Shown here one piece after another: positions 18,124 through 26,989 of a stretch of 64,000 bases of DNA. Positions within the stretch are counted from its first letter, which is position 1. Every line of letters starts with the position of its first letter. This DNA is from Terriglobales bacterium (GTDB taxonomy: Bacteria > Acidobacteriota > Terriglobia > Terriglobales > Acidobacteriaceae), in the NCBI GenBank assembly GCA_035651655.1, contig DASRFG010000002.1:186001-250000 (forward strand). The letters are read 5' to 3'. A model generated the notes under the pieces. The model made no database searches, was not told where the DNA came from, and was given only the letters and a program-made list of their open reading frames with translations. The position numbers and the translations under genes are program-made.

Positions 18124-19416
18124 ATGGTTTCTCGACGTCAATTCCTTCATGGCAGCGCGCTGGCTGCGGCAGCGATTCCCGGTATTCCGCTCATCGCAAT
18201 TGACGCTCCGAAAGAAACAAGCTGCAAACCGTTGCCCGCGTCGATAGCGGCGTTGACCTCGTGGAAGGACAAAGCCCGCCCCATCACATCCGACGAACGG
18301 CGCGTCCGCCTGGACAAAGCACGGCGGCTGATGGTCGAAAACAAGTTGGACGCGATCATGCTCACCACTGGAACATCTCTGAATTACTTTACGGGAATCA
18401 AGTGGTGGGGCAGCGAACGCCTGTTCGCAACATTAATCCCCGCCAAGGGCGAGCCATTTTTCGTCTGCCCAGCTTTCGAACAGGACCGCGCACAGGAGCA
18501 GATTTCAAACGGTCCGCTGGCGAAGGCGGAGATTCTCCTGTGGCCCGAGGACGAATCGCCTTACCAGCGCATTGCCCAGGGATTGAGGGACGGGGGTATT
18601 GTCACCGGCACGCTTGGCGTCGAAGAAACCACCCCGTTCGTCTTCAGTCAGGGGGTGTCTTTTACCGCCCCGCAGTTGACGCTTGCGAGCGCAACACCGG
18701 TGACGGCCGGCTGCCGCATGATCAAAGACGCGCACGAAGTTGAGTTAATGCGCTTGGCTGCCAAGGTCACACTTGCTGCCTACGAGGCAACATACAGAGC
18801 GCTGCGCGAAGGCATGTCCCAGAACGACGTCGCCGATCTGGTTGCGGCGGCGCACCGGCAACTCGGCTTCGAAGGTGAGGCTGACGTTCAAGTCGGACAA
18901 TATTCCGCCCTCCCGCACGGGTCGCGCACACCACAGATCATCCGCAACGGAACCATCCTGCTGATGGATGGGGGCTGCAAGGTCGAAGGCTACACCTCAG
19001 ATATCACCAGGACATACGTACTTGGGAAAGCCACCGACAAGATGAAACGCGTGTTCGACGTGGTACATCGTGCACAAAGCGCGGCGCTGGCGACTGCCCG
19101 GCCAGGAACTTCCTGTGAAGTTGTGGATGCGGTTGCGCGCAACGTTATCAGTGATGCCGGCTTTCGTCCCGTTTATAAGTATTTCACGCACCGCGTGGGT
19201 CACGGCATGGGCATGGATGGACACGAGTGGCCATATCTCGTGCACGGCAACACGCTTCCCTTGGCACCCAACATGGTCTTTAGTGATGAACCTGGCATTT
19301 ACATCCGCGGCGAATTCGGAGTAAGGCTGGAAGACGATATGCACATCACGGAAAACGGCGCTGAGCTGTTCACTGCGCAGAGTCCATCTCTCGAACAGCC
19401 CTTCGGCGCCATATAA
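18124..19416 (+). CDS. M24-family Xaa-Pro peptidase with Tat signal
   Basis: The 430-aa protein begins with a twin-arginine signal (SRRQFLHGSALAAAAIPGIP), so it is probably exported folded. An N-terminal creatinase-like domain (about 55-200) precedes the pita-bread M24 domain (about 205-415). Metal ligands are recognisable: LMDGGCKVEGYTSDITRT (two Asp), HRVGHGMGMDGHEWP (His), DEPGIYI (Glu) and VRLEDDMHIT (Glu). These fit a dinuclear-metal aminopeptidase releasing a residue before proline. AAGGAG lies seven bases before the ATG. Exact substrate is unknown; related exported M24 proteins are common in Acidobacteriota. Confidence 0.92.
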   Translation: MVSRRQFLHGSALAAAAIPGIPLIAIDAPKETSCKPLPASIAALTSWKDKARPITSDERRVRLDKARRLMVENKLDAIMLTTGTSLNYFTGIKWWGSERLFATLIPAKGEPFFVCPAFEQDRAQEQISNGPLAKAEILLWPEDESPYQRIAQGLRDGGIVTGTLGVEETTPFVFSQGVSFTAPQLTLASATPVTAGCRMIKDAHEVELMRLAAKVTLAAYEATYRALREGMSQNDVADLVAAAHRQLGFEGEADVQVGQYSALPHGSRTPQIIRNGTILLMDGGCKVEGYTSDITRTYVLGKATDKMKRVFDVVHRAQSAALATARPGTSCEVVDAVARNVISDAGFRPVYKYFTHRVGHGMGMDGHEWPYLVHGNTLPLAPNMVFSDEPGIYIRGEFGVRLEDDMHITENGAELFTAQSPSLEQPFGAI

Positions 19417-19626
19417 AGAAATGAATATCTGCTTTTGGTCAGAGATACAGCCCAAAAATGTGCAAACAATTGCACAGCCCTTGCCGATCAGCGACTTTAC
19501 AGGAACCAAATTTGCAGGACCGGGAATGTGCCATTGCGGTTCAAATCGGAATCGTCAATTCCGTTTTTTGGAAAAAAAACCATGAGGTGCTGGACTCGGG
19601 TAATTCGTTCATCTAAACTCCGCGTT

Positions 19627-19650
19627 AAGCCCGTATCTTCCTGCGGGCTT
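19627..19650 (+). other. perfect 7-bp stem-loop ahead of the Cys-rich gene
   Basis: AAGCCCG (19627-19633) pairs exactly with CGGGCTT (19644-19650) across a 10-base loop. It ends 11 bases before the ATG at 19662, next to the GAGG ribosome site. There is no T-run, so it is not a clear terminator; it could affect translation of the small gene. Confidence 0.4.
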
Positions 19651-19661
19651 CTCGAGGCACT

Positions 19662-19883
19662 ATGTTGCAATGCAGCTACAAACCGGGGCGGGCAGGAATG
19701 CCCAATGACGAGGGTATTGTCTGTGGTTCCCCGGTCCTGACCGCACGCGTTTGCAATGAATGCGGGGGCGCCTTCTGCTCTGAGCACATTGGCAACTGCG
19801 ACTTCTGCGGCGAACTATTTTGTGCGCATTGTGCGTTTCATCACGGCAAGGCTTGTACTTATAACGAGGCGGAGGCGTCCTAG
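19662..19883 (+). CDS. small Cys/His-rich zinc-finger-like protein
   Basis: The 73-aa protein has a dense metal-ligand pattern: a lone Cys at about 21, then CNECGGAFCSEHIGNCDFCGELFCAHCAFHHGKAC, arranged as repeated Cx2C units with His residues, as in B-box or AN1-like fingers. No catalytic motif is visible. GAGG lies five bases before the ATG. It stands alone between the M24 peptidase and the regulator block. It resembles small zinc-ribbon proteins seen in Acidobacteriota, but the family is not identified. Confidence 0.7.
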   Translation: MLQCSYKPGRAGMPNDEGIVCGSPVLTARVCNECGGAFCSEHIGNCDFCGELFCAHCAFHHGKACTYNEAEAS

Positions 19884-20142
19884 CTTTGCGGTTGGGACTT
19901 CCTTATTTTTTTTATTTTGATGGCTGCTACTTTGTTCAGATTTAAGAATTAAAGTGGAATTATTTGAGGCGTCGCAAACCGCAGTAAATAGTGGGTTTGC
20001 CCACAGCCCCCACTGCACCCTTGCCACCCGAGCGCTTCTCTCTCTAACAGGTACGGCCCGACCCAACCCATCCTGGAGGGCCAGTTGTTCCGGAACAACG
20101 ACAGGCAAAATCAATCCGAGTAACCTCTCCAGCTACATTAGA

Positions 20143-21744
20143 ATGAAGTTGTTAAGTGTTTCCGGGAAAGCTCGGCCCAGCCTGCTGGAATCTAGTTCTC
20201 GCCGCGTTTTCGATCCACGCCGCCATCCTTCACTACTTTCTAGTCTCGGTGTCTGGAACAGACTTGGTTCTCCCCGGGACCTCGCGATCCTGCAGCGCTT
20301 GGCCGCGCAATTGACGCGCGCTGGGTCCCAGGTAGACCAAGGTCCAAACTTGTTACCAGCCGCCAGTTGGGCATGGAATGTCTCCACTGGCGAACTATTC
20401 TGGTCAAGAGACATCTTCGGCATGTTGGGCTTCGAGCCCAACGATGCTAGTCTCCGCTATTCAGCTTTCCTTGAAAGAGTGCACCCGGAAGATCGCACCC
20501 GCGTCGACCAATTCTGGGTCCGTGTGGCGCGCCAGAAGGAGGACTATGAGCTGGACTACCGTTTCGTTTCTCCTGCTGGAGACATCAAGTACCTTCATAC
20601 GGAGGGACATCCGGTCCTGAACGAGGCCGGTGAAGTCGTCTTTTTTGTGGGTACGGCGGTAGATGTTACCCAGGGACGGCTGGTCCAAACCGCACTGAAC
20701 AAGGCATGGGAGGAAGTGAAGGCCGCAGAGGACGAACTCTACACAGAAAATCTGCCACTGCAGACAGTTCAGCCCTCAATGGGGGACGAAATCGTGGGGG
20801 CCTCCGCGGCTTGGCAGAATGTGCTCGCCAGGGTAGATAAAGTTGCTCCCACCGAACTCGCGGTCTTAATTACTGGCGAGACCGGCACCGGGAAGGAATT
20901 GATCGCTCGTGCCATTCATGCTCGCTCACAACGCTCTGGTCGCGCTTTCGTCAGCGTAAATTGCGCCGCCCTGTCTTCATCTTCAGTGGGCCCCGAGTTG
21001 TTTGGAATCGACACTGGAACTGGAGCTCTCTCGTCCGAAGAGTTGCAGCCTCTTGGCCGTTTTAATCTCGCAACGAGCTGCACCATATTTCTGGACAAAA
21101 TCGCGGAACTCCCTCCCAATTGCCAAACTGCTCTTCTGAAATTGCTCGAAGAACGCAAGGTTGAACGAGAAGCTGAGAACAGGTCCATTCCTCTCGACGT
21201 CCGATGGATTGCGGCTACCGATCTCGATTTGCATACGGAAGTAGCCGAAGGCAGATTTCGCAAGGATCTGTTCTACCGGCTTAACGTTTTTCCCATCGAA
21301 CTGCCCCCGCTACGGGAACGCAAAGAAGACATCCCTTTGCTGGTGAAACACTTCGTCGATCGCTATGCCAAGAATGCAGACAAACGCTTTCTAGCCATTG
21401 ATGAGGCTACGCTTGAGTTATTCGCCTCTTACCCTTGGCCGGGTAATGTGCGGGAGTTGCAAAATGTCATCGAGGGATCAGTGATCATTTGTGAAGGTGA
21501 GACCTTTACCGTAGAGCCGAACTGGCTCGCCAGGGAATCCTCTCAACTGCGCCCAGCAGTCGGCTCGATTACTCAAAGACTTCTGCAATACGAGAAGCAA
21601 ATCATCGAAGCGGCGCTGGCTGAGAGCAAGGGGCGCGTTGCCGGACGACTCGGCGCCGCTGCCAGGCTCGGCATGCCGCAATCCACCCTCGACTCCAGGA
21701 TCAAAGCCCTCAAAATTGATAAGAACCGGTTCAGGTCACGATAG
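20143..21744 (+). CDS. PAS - degenerate sigma54-type AAA+ - HTH regulator
   Basis: A 533-aa protein from the ATG at 20143; the frame extends upstream to 19954, but that extension looks non-coding. A PAS/PAC domain (about 75-190: SWAWNVSTGELFWSRDIFGM and YLHTEGHPVLNEAGEVVFFVG) leads to an AAA+ domain (about 220-450) and a Fis-like HTH (RLGAAARLGMPQSTLDSRI). Walker A (GETGTGKE) and the arginine-finger segment (FYRLNVFPIELPPLRER) are intact. However, the GAFTGA loop that contacts sigma54 is replaced (ELFGIDTGTGALSSEE), and the Walker B glutamate is lysine (IFLDKIAEL). It probably cannot hydrolyse ATP normally or activate sigma54. A role as a DNA-binding modulator is inference. Confidence 0.85.
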   Translation: MKLLSVSGKARPSLLESSSRRVFDPRRHPSLLSSLGVWNRLGSPRDLAILQRLAAQLTRAGSQVDQGPNLLPAASWAWNVSTGELFWSRDIFGMLGFEPNDASLRYSAFLERVHPEDRTRVDQFWVRVARQKEDYELDYRFVSPAGDIKYLHTEGHPVLNEAGEVVFFVGTAVDVTQGRLVQTALNKAWEEVKAAEDELYTENLPLQTVQPSMGDEIVGASAAWQNVLARVDKVAPTELAVLITGETGTGKELIARAIHARSQRSGRAFVSVNCAALSSSSVGPELFGIDTGTGALSSEELQPLGRFNLATSCTIFLDKIAELPPNCQTALLKLLEERKVEREAENRSIPLDVRWIAATDLDLHTEVAEGRFRKDLFYRLNVFPIELPPLRERKEDIPLLVKHFVDRYAKNADKRFLAIDEATLELFASYPWPGNVRELQNVIEGSVIICEGETFTVEPNWLARESSQLRPAVGSITQRLLQYEKQIIEAALAESKGRVAGRLGAAARLGMPQSTLDSRIKALKIDKNRFRSR

Positions 21745-22033
21745 TTGCCATTGCCGTTTGCCCCCGTTGCAACCCTCAAATCGTCATGAAGCGACTATTC
21801 TCTCCTAATTCTTTTTCCGATAATGTGGAAATTTACGAAAAGCAGTGCTCTCGCCCCGTTCTCCTCGTGACATCTTGTTCCATTTTTGAAATAAACAAAA
21901 ATAATGTTCGTCATGAGGCTCCAACAGGTGATATGTAGGCTGCAATGGACAAATCAGCTATATATATCAATTGATATCAACTGAATGGCAACACAATGTA
22001 TTTAATCGCAAATCGCGGGAAAAAGGCTCAACG

Positions 22034-24136
22034 ATGTCAGAAGTACAGGTCGCCCAACCTGACCTTGAGCAGCAGCGCTACCAAGCTCTGCTGTGCGTGA
22101 CGGATTCCGTATCTCTCAACGACGATCCCAATGCATTGCTGCATGAGATTGCTAAGCCCCTCATGGGCACGGTCAGCTTCGATTTTCTCCACTTCGTTCT
22201 TCATGACCCTCTTACCAACAGCATGTGCCTGAAGGCCTCGGAAACACTGGGAGCACCCCAACTGCCACTTCCCGAGAGTTTGCCGCTCGATGAAACCCCT
22301 AGCGGCTGGGTGTGGGAGCACCGTCAACCCTTGCTGCTCCATGAGATAAAAAGCGAGACTCGATACCCCCAAGTCATGGAGGTTTTGCGCGCCAGCGGGA
22401 TACAGTCAGGATGCATTCTGCCCCTGGCCACGCGTCGGCAGAGTCTAGGCGCACTGGGATTCTTGAGTCGCAAGGAAAAGGCGTATCAGGATAGCGACAT
22501 TCAATTCTTGCAACGCGTGGCGGGGCAGGTCTCTCTGGCAGTGGACAATGTGACCCACAGAAAGAACGCCCTGGCCTACCAACAGCAATTAGCCGCTGAC
22601 CGCGATCAATTGCAGTTGCTCCTGGAAGTCAATAACCTGCTGGTCTCAAATCTTGAGGTCAGCGAATTGTTCCCGGCTGTAGCCGCTTGTTTGCGCCGCG
22701 TCATCCGGCACAATTATGTCAGCCTCTCTTTGCTGGAAGCTGGCCCACGGCGTCCCGGCTTAGAAAAAGAGCCACAATTACTTCGCGTGCGAGGCATAGT
22801 CTTTCCAGACAGTAAAGGGTTAATCCATAACGATCTGATCGTCCCCCTTGAGAACTCACCTAATGAGTGGGTGCTGGCACATCGCGAGCCCCTGCTTCTG
22901 GATCCCTTCGATACGAAAAAGTTCTCGGGCGGTGTGACAACCCAGATGTGGGCTGAGGGTGTGCGCTGCGCTTACTGGCTGCCTTTGATCGGACGCAATG
23001 GCCCGCTGGGCACCTTGAGCGTTGGCAGCTTGCAGGCCCACGCATTCACGGTGCGCGACTTTGATTGGTTGAAGCGAGTCGCGAGCCAAATCGCCATCGC
23101 GGTGGAAAATGCGCTCGCTTTCCGGGAAATTGCAGAGCTCAAAGATAGGTTCGCCCACGAAAAGCTTTATCTGGAAGAGGAGATTCGTTCCGAGTACAAC
23201 TTCACCGAAATTGTCGGCCATAGTCCAGTGCTGCAGCGCATCTTGCGTCAGGTTAAGACAGTTGCGGATACTAATGCCACGGTGCTGGTGCTCGGTGAAA
23301 CCGGGACCGGCAAGGAACTGATCGCACGCGCCATTCACGATCTAAGCCGCCGGCGCGATCAGACCTTTGTTAAGTTGAACTGCGCTGCGATTCCTACCGG
23401 CCTGCTCGAAAGTGAGCTTTTCGGGCACGAAAGGGGCGCCTTTACCGGTGCTATTTCGCAAAAGATTGGGCGTCTCGAACTGGCGCACAAAGGAACATTA
23501 TTTCTGGATGAAGTGGGCGACATCCCACTCGAACTGCAGCCCAAACTGCTGCGTGCCCTGCAAGAGCGCGAGTTCGAGCGCCTGGGGAGTACCAAAACCA
23601 GGCGCATCGATTCCAGGCTGATCGCAGCTACTAACCGTGACCTGGCGCACATGGTTGCTGAAGGCAGCTTCCGGAGTGACCTCTACTATCGCCTGAGCGT
23701 GTTTCCTCTGCGCATACCACCTTTGCGCGAACGGCGGGAAGATATTCCCCTTTTGGTCCGCTATTTTACCCAGAAATATTGCCGAATTCTGAATCGCAAG
23801 GTGGAGATCATTCCCACTGAGACGATGGCGGCCCTGGTGCGCTGGGAGTGGCCGGGGAACATCCGTGAACTGGAAAACTTGATTGAACGAGCGGTCATCC
23901 TTTCACCTGCTTCCGTGCTTAATGTCCCCCTCCCCGAGCTGTTTGTCAGCAGCAACGGGCACAACCCGAAACTCGACCGGCTGGAGAGTGCAGAACGCGA
24001 GCAGATATTGCGCGTACTTCGCGAAACTGCCGGAGTGATCGGCGGTCCTGCGGGAGCGGCCGCCCGGCTTGGGGTGAAGCGCACCACCCTTAACTTCAAG
24101 ATGAAGAAGCTCGGCATCAGCCGCGCCGATCTGTGA
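22034..24136 (+). CDS. GAF-GAF sigma54-dependent transcriptional activator (FhlA-like)
   Basis: The 700-aa protein has two GAF sensor domains (about 15-175 and 200-370), a full sigma54-interaction AAA+ domain (about 395-625) and a Fis-type HTH at the end (AAARLGVKRTTLNFKMKKLGI). The AAA+ motifs are intact: GETGTGKE, ELFGHERGAFTGA, LFLDEVGDI and FYRLSV-type sensor with LRERREDIP. It should therefore activate sigma54 promoters in response to a small ligand or redox signal sensed by the GAF domains. The ATG at 22034 is preferred over the one at 21971 because the extra 21 residues look random. It lies 289 bases after the degenerate paralogue. Confidence 0.93.
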   Translation: MSEVQVAQPDLEQQRYQALLCVTDSVSLNDDPNALLHEIAKPLMGTVSFDFLHFVLHDPLTNSMCLKASETLGAPQLPLPESLPLDETPSGWVWEHRQPLLLHEIKSETRYPQVMEVLRASGIQSGCILPLATRRQSLGALGFLSRKEKAYQDSDIQFLQRVAGQVSLAVDNVTHRKNALAYQQQLAADRDQLQLLLEVNNLLVSNLEVSELFPAVAACLRRVIRHNYVSLSLLEAGPRRPGLEKEPQLLRVRGIVFPDSKGLIHNDLIVPLENSPNEWVLAHREPLLLDPFDTKKFSGGVTTQMWAEGVRCAYWLPLIGRNGPLGTLSVGSLQAHAFTVRDFDWLKRVASQIAIAVENALAFREIAELKDRFAHEKLYLEEEIRSEYNFTEIVGHSPVLQRILRQVKTVADTNATVLVLGETGTGKELIARAIHDLSRRRDQTFVKLNCAAIPTGLLESELFGHERGAFTGAISQKIGRLELAHKGTLFLDEVGDIPLELQPKLLRALQEREFERLGSTKTRRIDSRLIAATNRDLAHMVAEGSFRSDLYYRLSVFPLRIPPLRERREDIPLLVRYFTQKYCRILNRKVEIIPTETMAALVRWEWPGNIRELENLIERAVILSPASVLNVPLPELFVSSNGHNPKLDRLESAEREQILRVLRETAGVIGGPAGAAARLGVKRTTLNFKMKKLGISRADL

Positions 24137-24501
24137 CACGCGGTTGTCATGGTGACTGCGGGCGGTCACCAAAGAAGTGCCCATGCCAAAACCACTAAAT
24201 CCTATTAGCGCTCGAAAGTACTGCACGTATGGGTGTGCTTTGATCACGAGAACGTGTGACCCGATTGGTAAGCAACGTGCCATCTTCACAGCATGTCAGG
24301 GAAGTTCCACGTGTCGCATTGCGACCCATCAGGGAGAAATCGAATCTGTGGGGAGGAGAACGGTCTTTCGGTGACAGTAGCGTGGGAAAGCCGTTGATGC
24401 GCCAGAACACCAAGCGAGGCGCGCATGACCGCCACCAAGGGTTGTGCGCGTCCCGCAACGGGAAAATTGACCAAAGTTTCCAGCTGAGAGGAGCATGATT
24501 A
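24137..24501. other. 365-base intergenic region
   Basis: No frame with coding character. A perfect 6-bp stem-loop (GGTGAC 24151-24156, GTCACC 24165-24170) sits 14 bases after the stop of the sigma54 activator and may end or stabilise its transcript, though there is no T-run. GAGAGGAGC at 24486-24494 is the ribosome site of the Crp/Fnr gene. I find no clear TGTGA-N6-TCACA or TTGAT-N4-ATCAA operator. Confidence 0.4.
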
Positions 24502-25401
24502 ATGTTACCCACCGAGAGCACGTACAACTGGGAGATGGCGGACTCCTGCCTCAACTGCACACTGCGCGCCGATCACTTTTTTTGTGGTTTATCCGCTGTG
24601 GGATTGCAATCACTGGCTGCCATCTCTTATCCCAGCATATATCCCGAGCGCGCGGTGCTCTTTGTCCAGGGGCAATCGCCGCGCGGCGTCTATGTGCTCT
24701 GCCATGGACGGGCAAAACTTTCTATGGTCTCCAGTGAGGGACGCAGCCTGATCATGCGCGTGGCTGAGGCGGGAGATATGCTTGGTCTGAGCGCCTGTAT
24801 TCTCGGGCAATCTTATCCCGTTACGGTAGAGACTCTTACGCCGTGCCAGATGAACTTTGTTCGGCGTGACGATTTTATCCGTTTCGTACGGGAGAATAGT
24901 GAGGCCACGTTCCGGGTGGCGCAGTTCCTGAGTACGGAATATCAGTCGGCCTGCAAGGAGATCGGCTCCCTGGGCTTGGCCAGTTCAGCGGCGCAGAAGC
25001 TCGCCCGTTTATTGCTGCGCTGGAATACGCACCGTAACGCCAGCGCCAATTCGCAGTACATAAGACTTAATTTGACCCATGAAGAGATGGCGCAGATGAT
25101 CGGCGCCAGCCGGGAGACGGTTACACGTATGCTGGCGAGATTTCGCCGGCGCGATTACATCGAGGTCCATGGACCCACCTTGATCATCCGTAACCGCGCA
25201 GCTTTGGAATCTCTGGCGGGGCAGAACAGCTCCGCCCAACAGCAGGACCTTGTTCCGATGTCTGCGCTTAATCAGCCAGCACCATCACGGAAGCCGAGCA
25301 ACGGGTGCGCAGTCCTGCCACCGCCTGCTCTCGCTCGTATAGCCCTCGGCCGCACATTCAAACGTAGCAGTTCGGCTGGGACCTTGGGGGCAGATCGCTA
25401 G
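24502..25401 (+). CDS. Crp/Fnr-family transcriptional regulator
   Basis: The 299-aa protein has a cyclic-nucleotide-binding-type beta-barrel (about 45-130), a dimerisation helix and a Crp HTH (LTHEEMAQMIGASRETVTRMLARFRRRDYIEV, about 193-224). The N-terminus has C16-x2-C19-x8-C28, recalling the Fe-S ligands of FNR (C-x2-C-x5-C), with a further Cys near 98, so redox sensing is possible. A C-terminal tail of about 60 residues beyond the HTH looks disordered. GAGAGGAGC lies upstream of the ATG. It is preceded by two other regulators on the same strand. Confidence 0.92.
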   Translation: MLPTESTYNWEMADSCLNCTLRADHFFCGLSAVGLQSLAAISYPSIYPERAVLFVQGQSPRGVYVLCHGRAKLSMVSSEGRSLIMRVAEAGDMLGLSACILGQSYPVTVETLTPCQMNFVRRDDFIRFVRENSEATFRVAQFLSTEYQSACKEIGSLGLASSAAQKLARLLLRWNTHRNASANSQYIRLNLTHEEMAQMIGASRETVTRMLARFRRRDYIEVHGPTLIIRNRAALESLAGQNSSAQQQDLVPMSALNQPAPSRKPSNGCAVLPPPALARIALGRTFKRSSSAGTLGADR

Positions 25402-25427
25402 ACCGCTGCCCGAAGTCGAGGTAGTTT

Positions 25428-25819
25428 ATGAGTCACGATGGAAACGACACCTGTGACATCTGCGGTATTGAACGAGACAAATCCGACCGCTGGTTCTTAT
25501 TGTTAGAGGACCGCTGGCAGGACACGCTGAAGATCCTCAGATGGGGATCGCAGCTTGCACCGGAGTTTGGAACACAACGTCTGTGCTGTTCGGCCCATCT
25601 TCAGCAGGTGGTGTGCAGTGGATGTTGGCTGGCAGCCTGGCGCATGTTCCAGCTGGCATGCCCCTCAAGGATTTATCAGCCCCCAAGAGCGATACACTAC
25701 TGCAGAATATTGCCTGTGAGCCAGAGATGACATTGGCCCTCCTGGATGTGATTAATGCTCTGCTGGAAAATTTCAAAAATGACAGCGTAGAAACCGATTC
25801 GATAATTTGTGACGCCTGA
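25428..25819 (+). pseudogene. small Cys-containing protein gene, apparently frameshifted near 25612
   Basis: The first frame starts at the ATG 25428 (GAGG upstream) and reads DTCDICGIERDKSDRWFLLLEDRW ... CCSAHLQQVV. It then degenerates into low-quality sequence to a stop at 25730. In the -1 frame the sequence continues as VQWMLAGSLAHVPAGMPL ... LLDVINALLENF to 25819, a sensible C-terminal half. The change lies in GGTGGTGTG around 25606-25614. Joined, it would be about 130 aa, with a CxxC zinc-type N-terminus. I recall similar proteins from Acidobacteriota with an HWMxxGSL-like centre, which supports the join. A sequencing error, a real lesion or programmed slippage are all possible. Confidence 0.6.
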
Positions 25820-25841
25820 ACTCTCCATTGCCTACCGCAGG

Positions 25842-26963
25842 CTAAGCGCCGCCCACCATTTCACAAGCCACATCCAGAACTTCTTCGTACAGAGCGTCTC
25901 GGCCGATAATTTCCAGCTCTTTGCGGACCATCACGTCCGGCGACTGGTCCCGTTCCCGCACGATCCTGCGTACCGGAGGATTGCCCTTAATTTCCGCCCG
26001 CGTCTCCATGCCGCCCCTCTGCATGCTTACCACTCTGAAGCTAGCCGACGGACTCCCTTCGGAGATCAGCTCAAGGCGTGATAGTCCGGGTCTTGCCTGC
26101 GGGGCTGACTGAAGCTCAATGGAGAGCGAACCGCCCACTCGTTGTAACTGCCAACTTAGTTTCCCGCCTTGTGCTGGGAGACCTTTCGGCTCACTCCTGG
26201 CGGGCCTGGCACATTGCAACCGGCTGGCGAACCAGGCCGCAAACAAGATCGCTTCCGCGGGGATTCCTTTTCCGCTACTCCCAGGCGCAGCGTGCTCCAC
26301 CACTACCCGATTCAAGCGTTGTAAATAAACTGCGCCCTGCGCACCATCAAAGAATTGCGCGGTCAGCTCGCGCCAAACGGTGAGTCGCGACCATGCGAGA
26401 TCGCTCACTGCCTGTCGCGGGCAAATATGTTTCACCACTTGCTGAAGCCGGGCAAGATCCCCTGCGTGAGCAAGTTCTGTGGAATCCACAATGATCCGCC
26501 GCGCCTTTGAAGAGAACTTCTGGAACAATTTGGCATCCAGACTGTCAAGGTCCCGCCACCATAGAAAAACCGGCAAGTCCGGCACGAGCAGACCCTCTAC
26601 CATGCTGGGCAACCGATCGTAAGCCGATGGTTTGGCCTCGATGACAATCAGTTCTCTGCCAAATATGCGGCTGCCGGCTCGCGAACTCAGACACGACGCG
26701 CAAACCCGCACCTGCACTTCCTGATTACTCGTGGTTGCCGGGGGCGTGATCACAATGGTACGGCCGGGAGAGTGCGCGGTTACCAACTCCAGCAGCTCGG
26801 CGGTACTTTGCGCGTGCTCAACATCCGAACACGCGATCAGGTTGAGAGTGCGGGCTCGCACTACGGGTTCGGCCTGTGATTGCTGGGACTCGCCCTTCCA
26901 GAGTCGTCGCAGTTCGCGCTCAATGTTGCCGACCTCAGCCGGAATGTAGTGCAGAGTGCTCAT
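25842..26963 (-). CDS. opcA: glucose-6-phosphate dehydrogenase assembly protein OpcA
   Basis: OpcA-type proteins act as allosteric or assembly factors for G6PDH. The 373-aa product starts IPAEVGNIERELRRLWKG and has a central LLVPDLPVFLWWRDLD (about 186-201), ARRIIVDSTELAH (about 212-224) and LAWSRLTVWRELTAQFFD (about 249), which are typical of the family. The C-terminal third is less conserved. It lies 26 bases downstream of zwf, its functional partner, and ends a four-gene pentose-phosphate operon. It converges with the frameshifted gene, 22 bases apart. Confidence 0.92.
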   Translation of the reverse strand: MSTLHYIPAEVGNIERELRRLWKGESQQSQAEPVVRARTLNLIACSDVEHAQSTAELLELVTAHSPGRTIVITPPATTSNQEVQVRVCASCLSSRAGSRIFGRELIVIEAKPSAYDRLPSMVEGLLVPDLPVFLWWRDLDSLDAKLFQKFSSKARRIIVDSTELAHAGDLARLQQVVKHICPRQAVSDLAWSRLTVWRELTAQFFDGAQGAVYLQRLNRVVVEHAAPGSSGKGIPAEAILFAAWFASRLQCARPARSEPKGLPAQGGKLSWQLQRVGGSLSIELQSAPQARPGLSRLELISEGSPSASFRVVSMQRGGMETRAEIKGNPPVRRIVRERDQSPDVMVRKELEIIGRDALYEEVLDVACEMVGGA

Positions 26964-26989
26964 GATTACGTTCTATAGGCTTCTGCAAT

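Noticed and set aside
19954-20142. Extension of the PAS-AAA+ regulator to an upstream ATG
   Set aside because: The added 63 residues have no domain character and cover intergenic-type sequence with T-runs just before.
24195-24560. 121-codon minus-strand frame between the two regulators
   Set aside because: No motifs, no ribosome site, overlaps the start of the Crp/Fnr gene.
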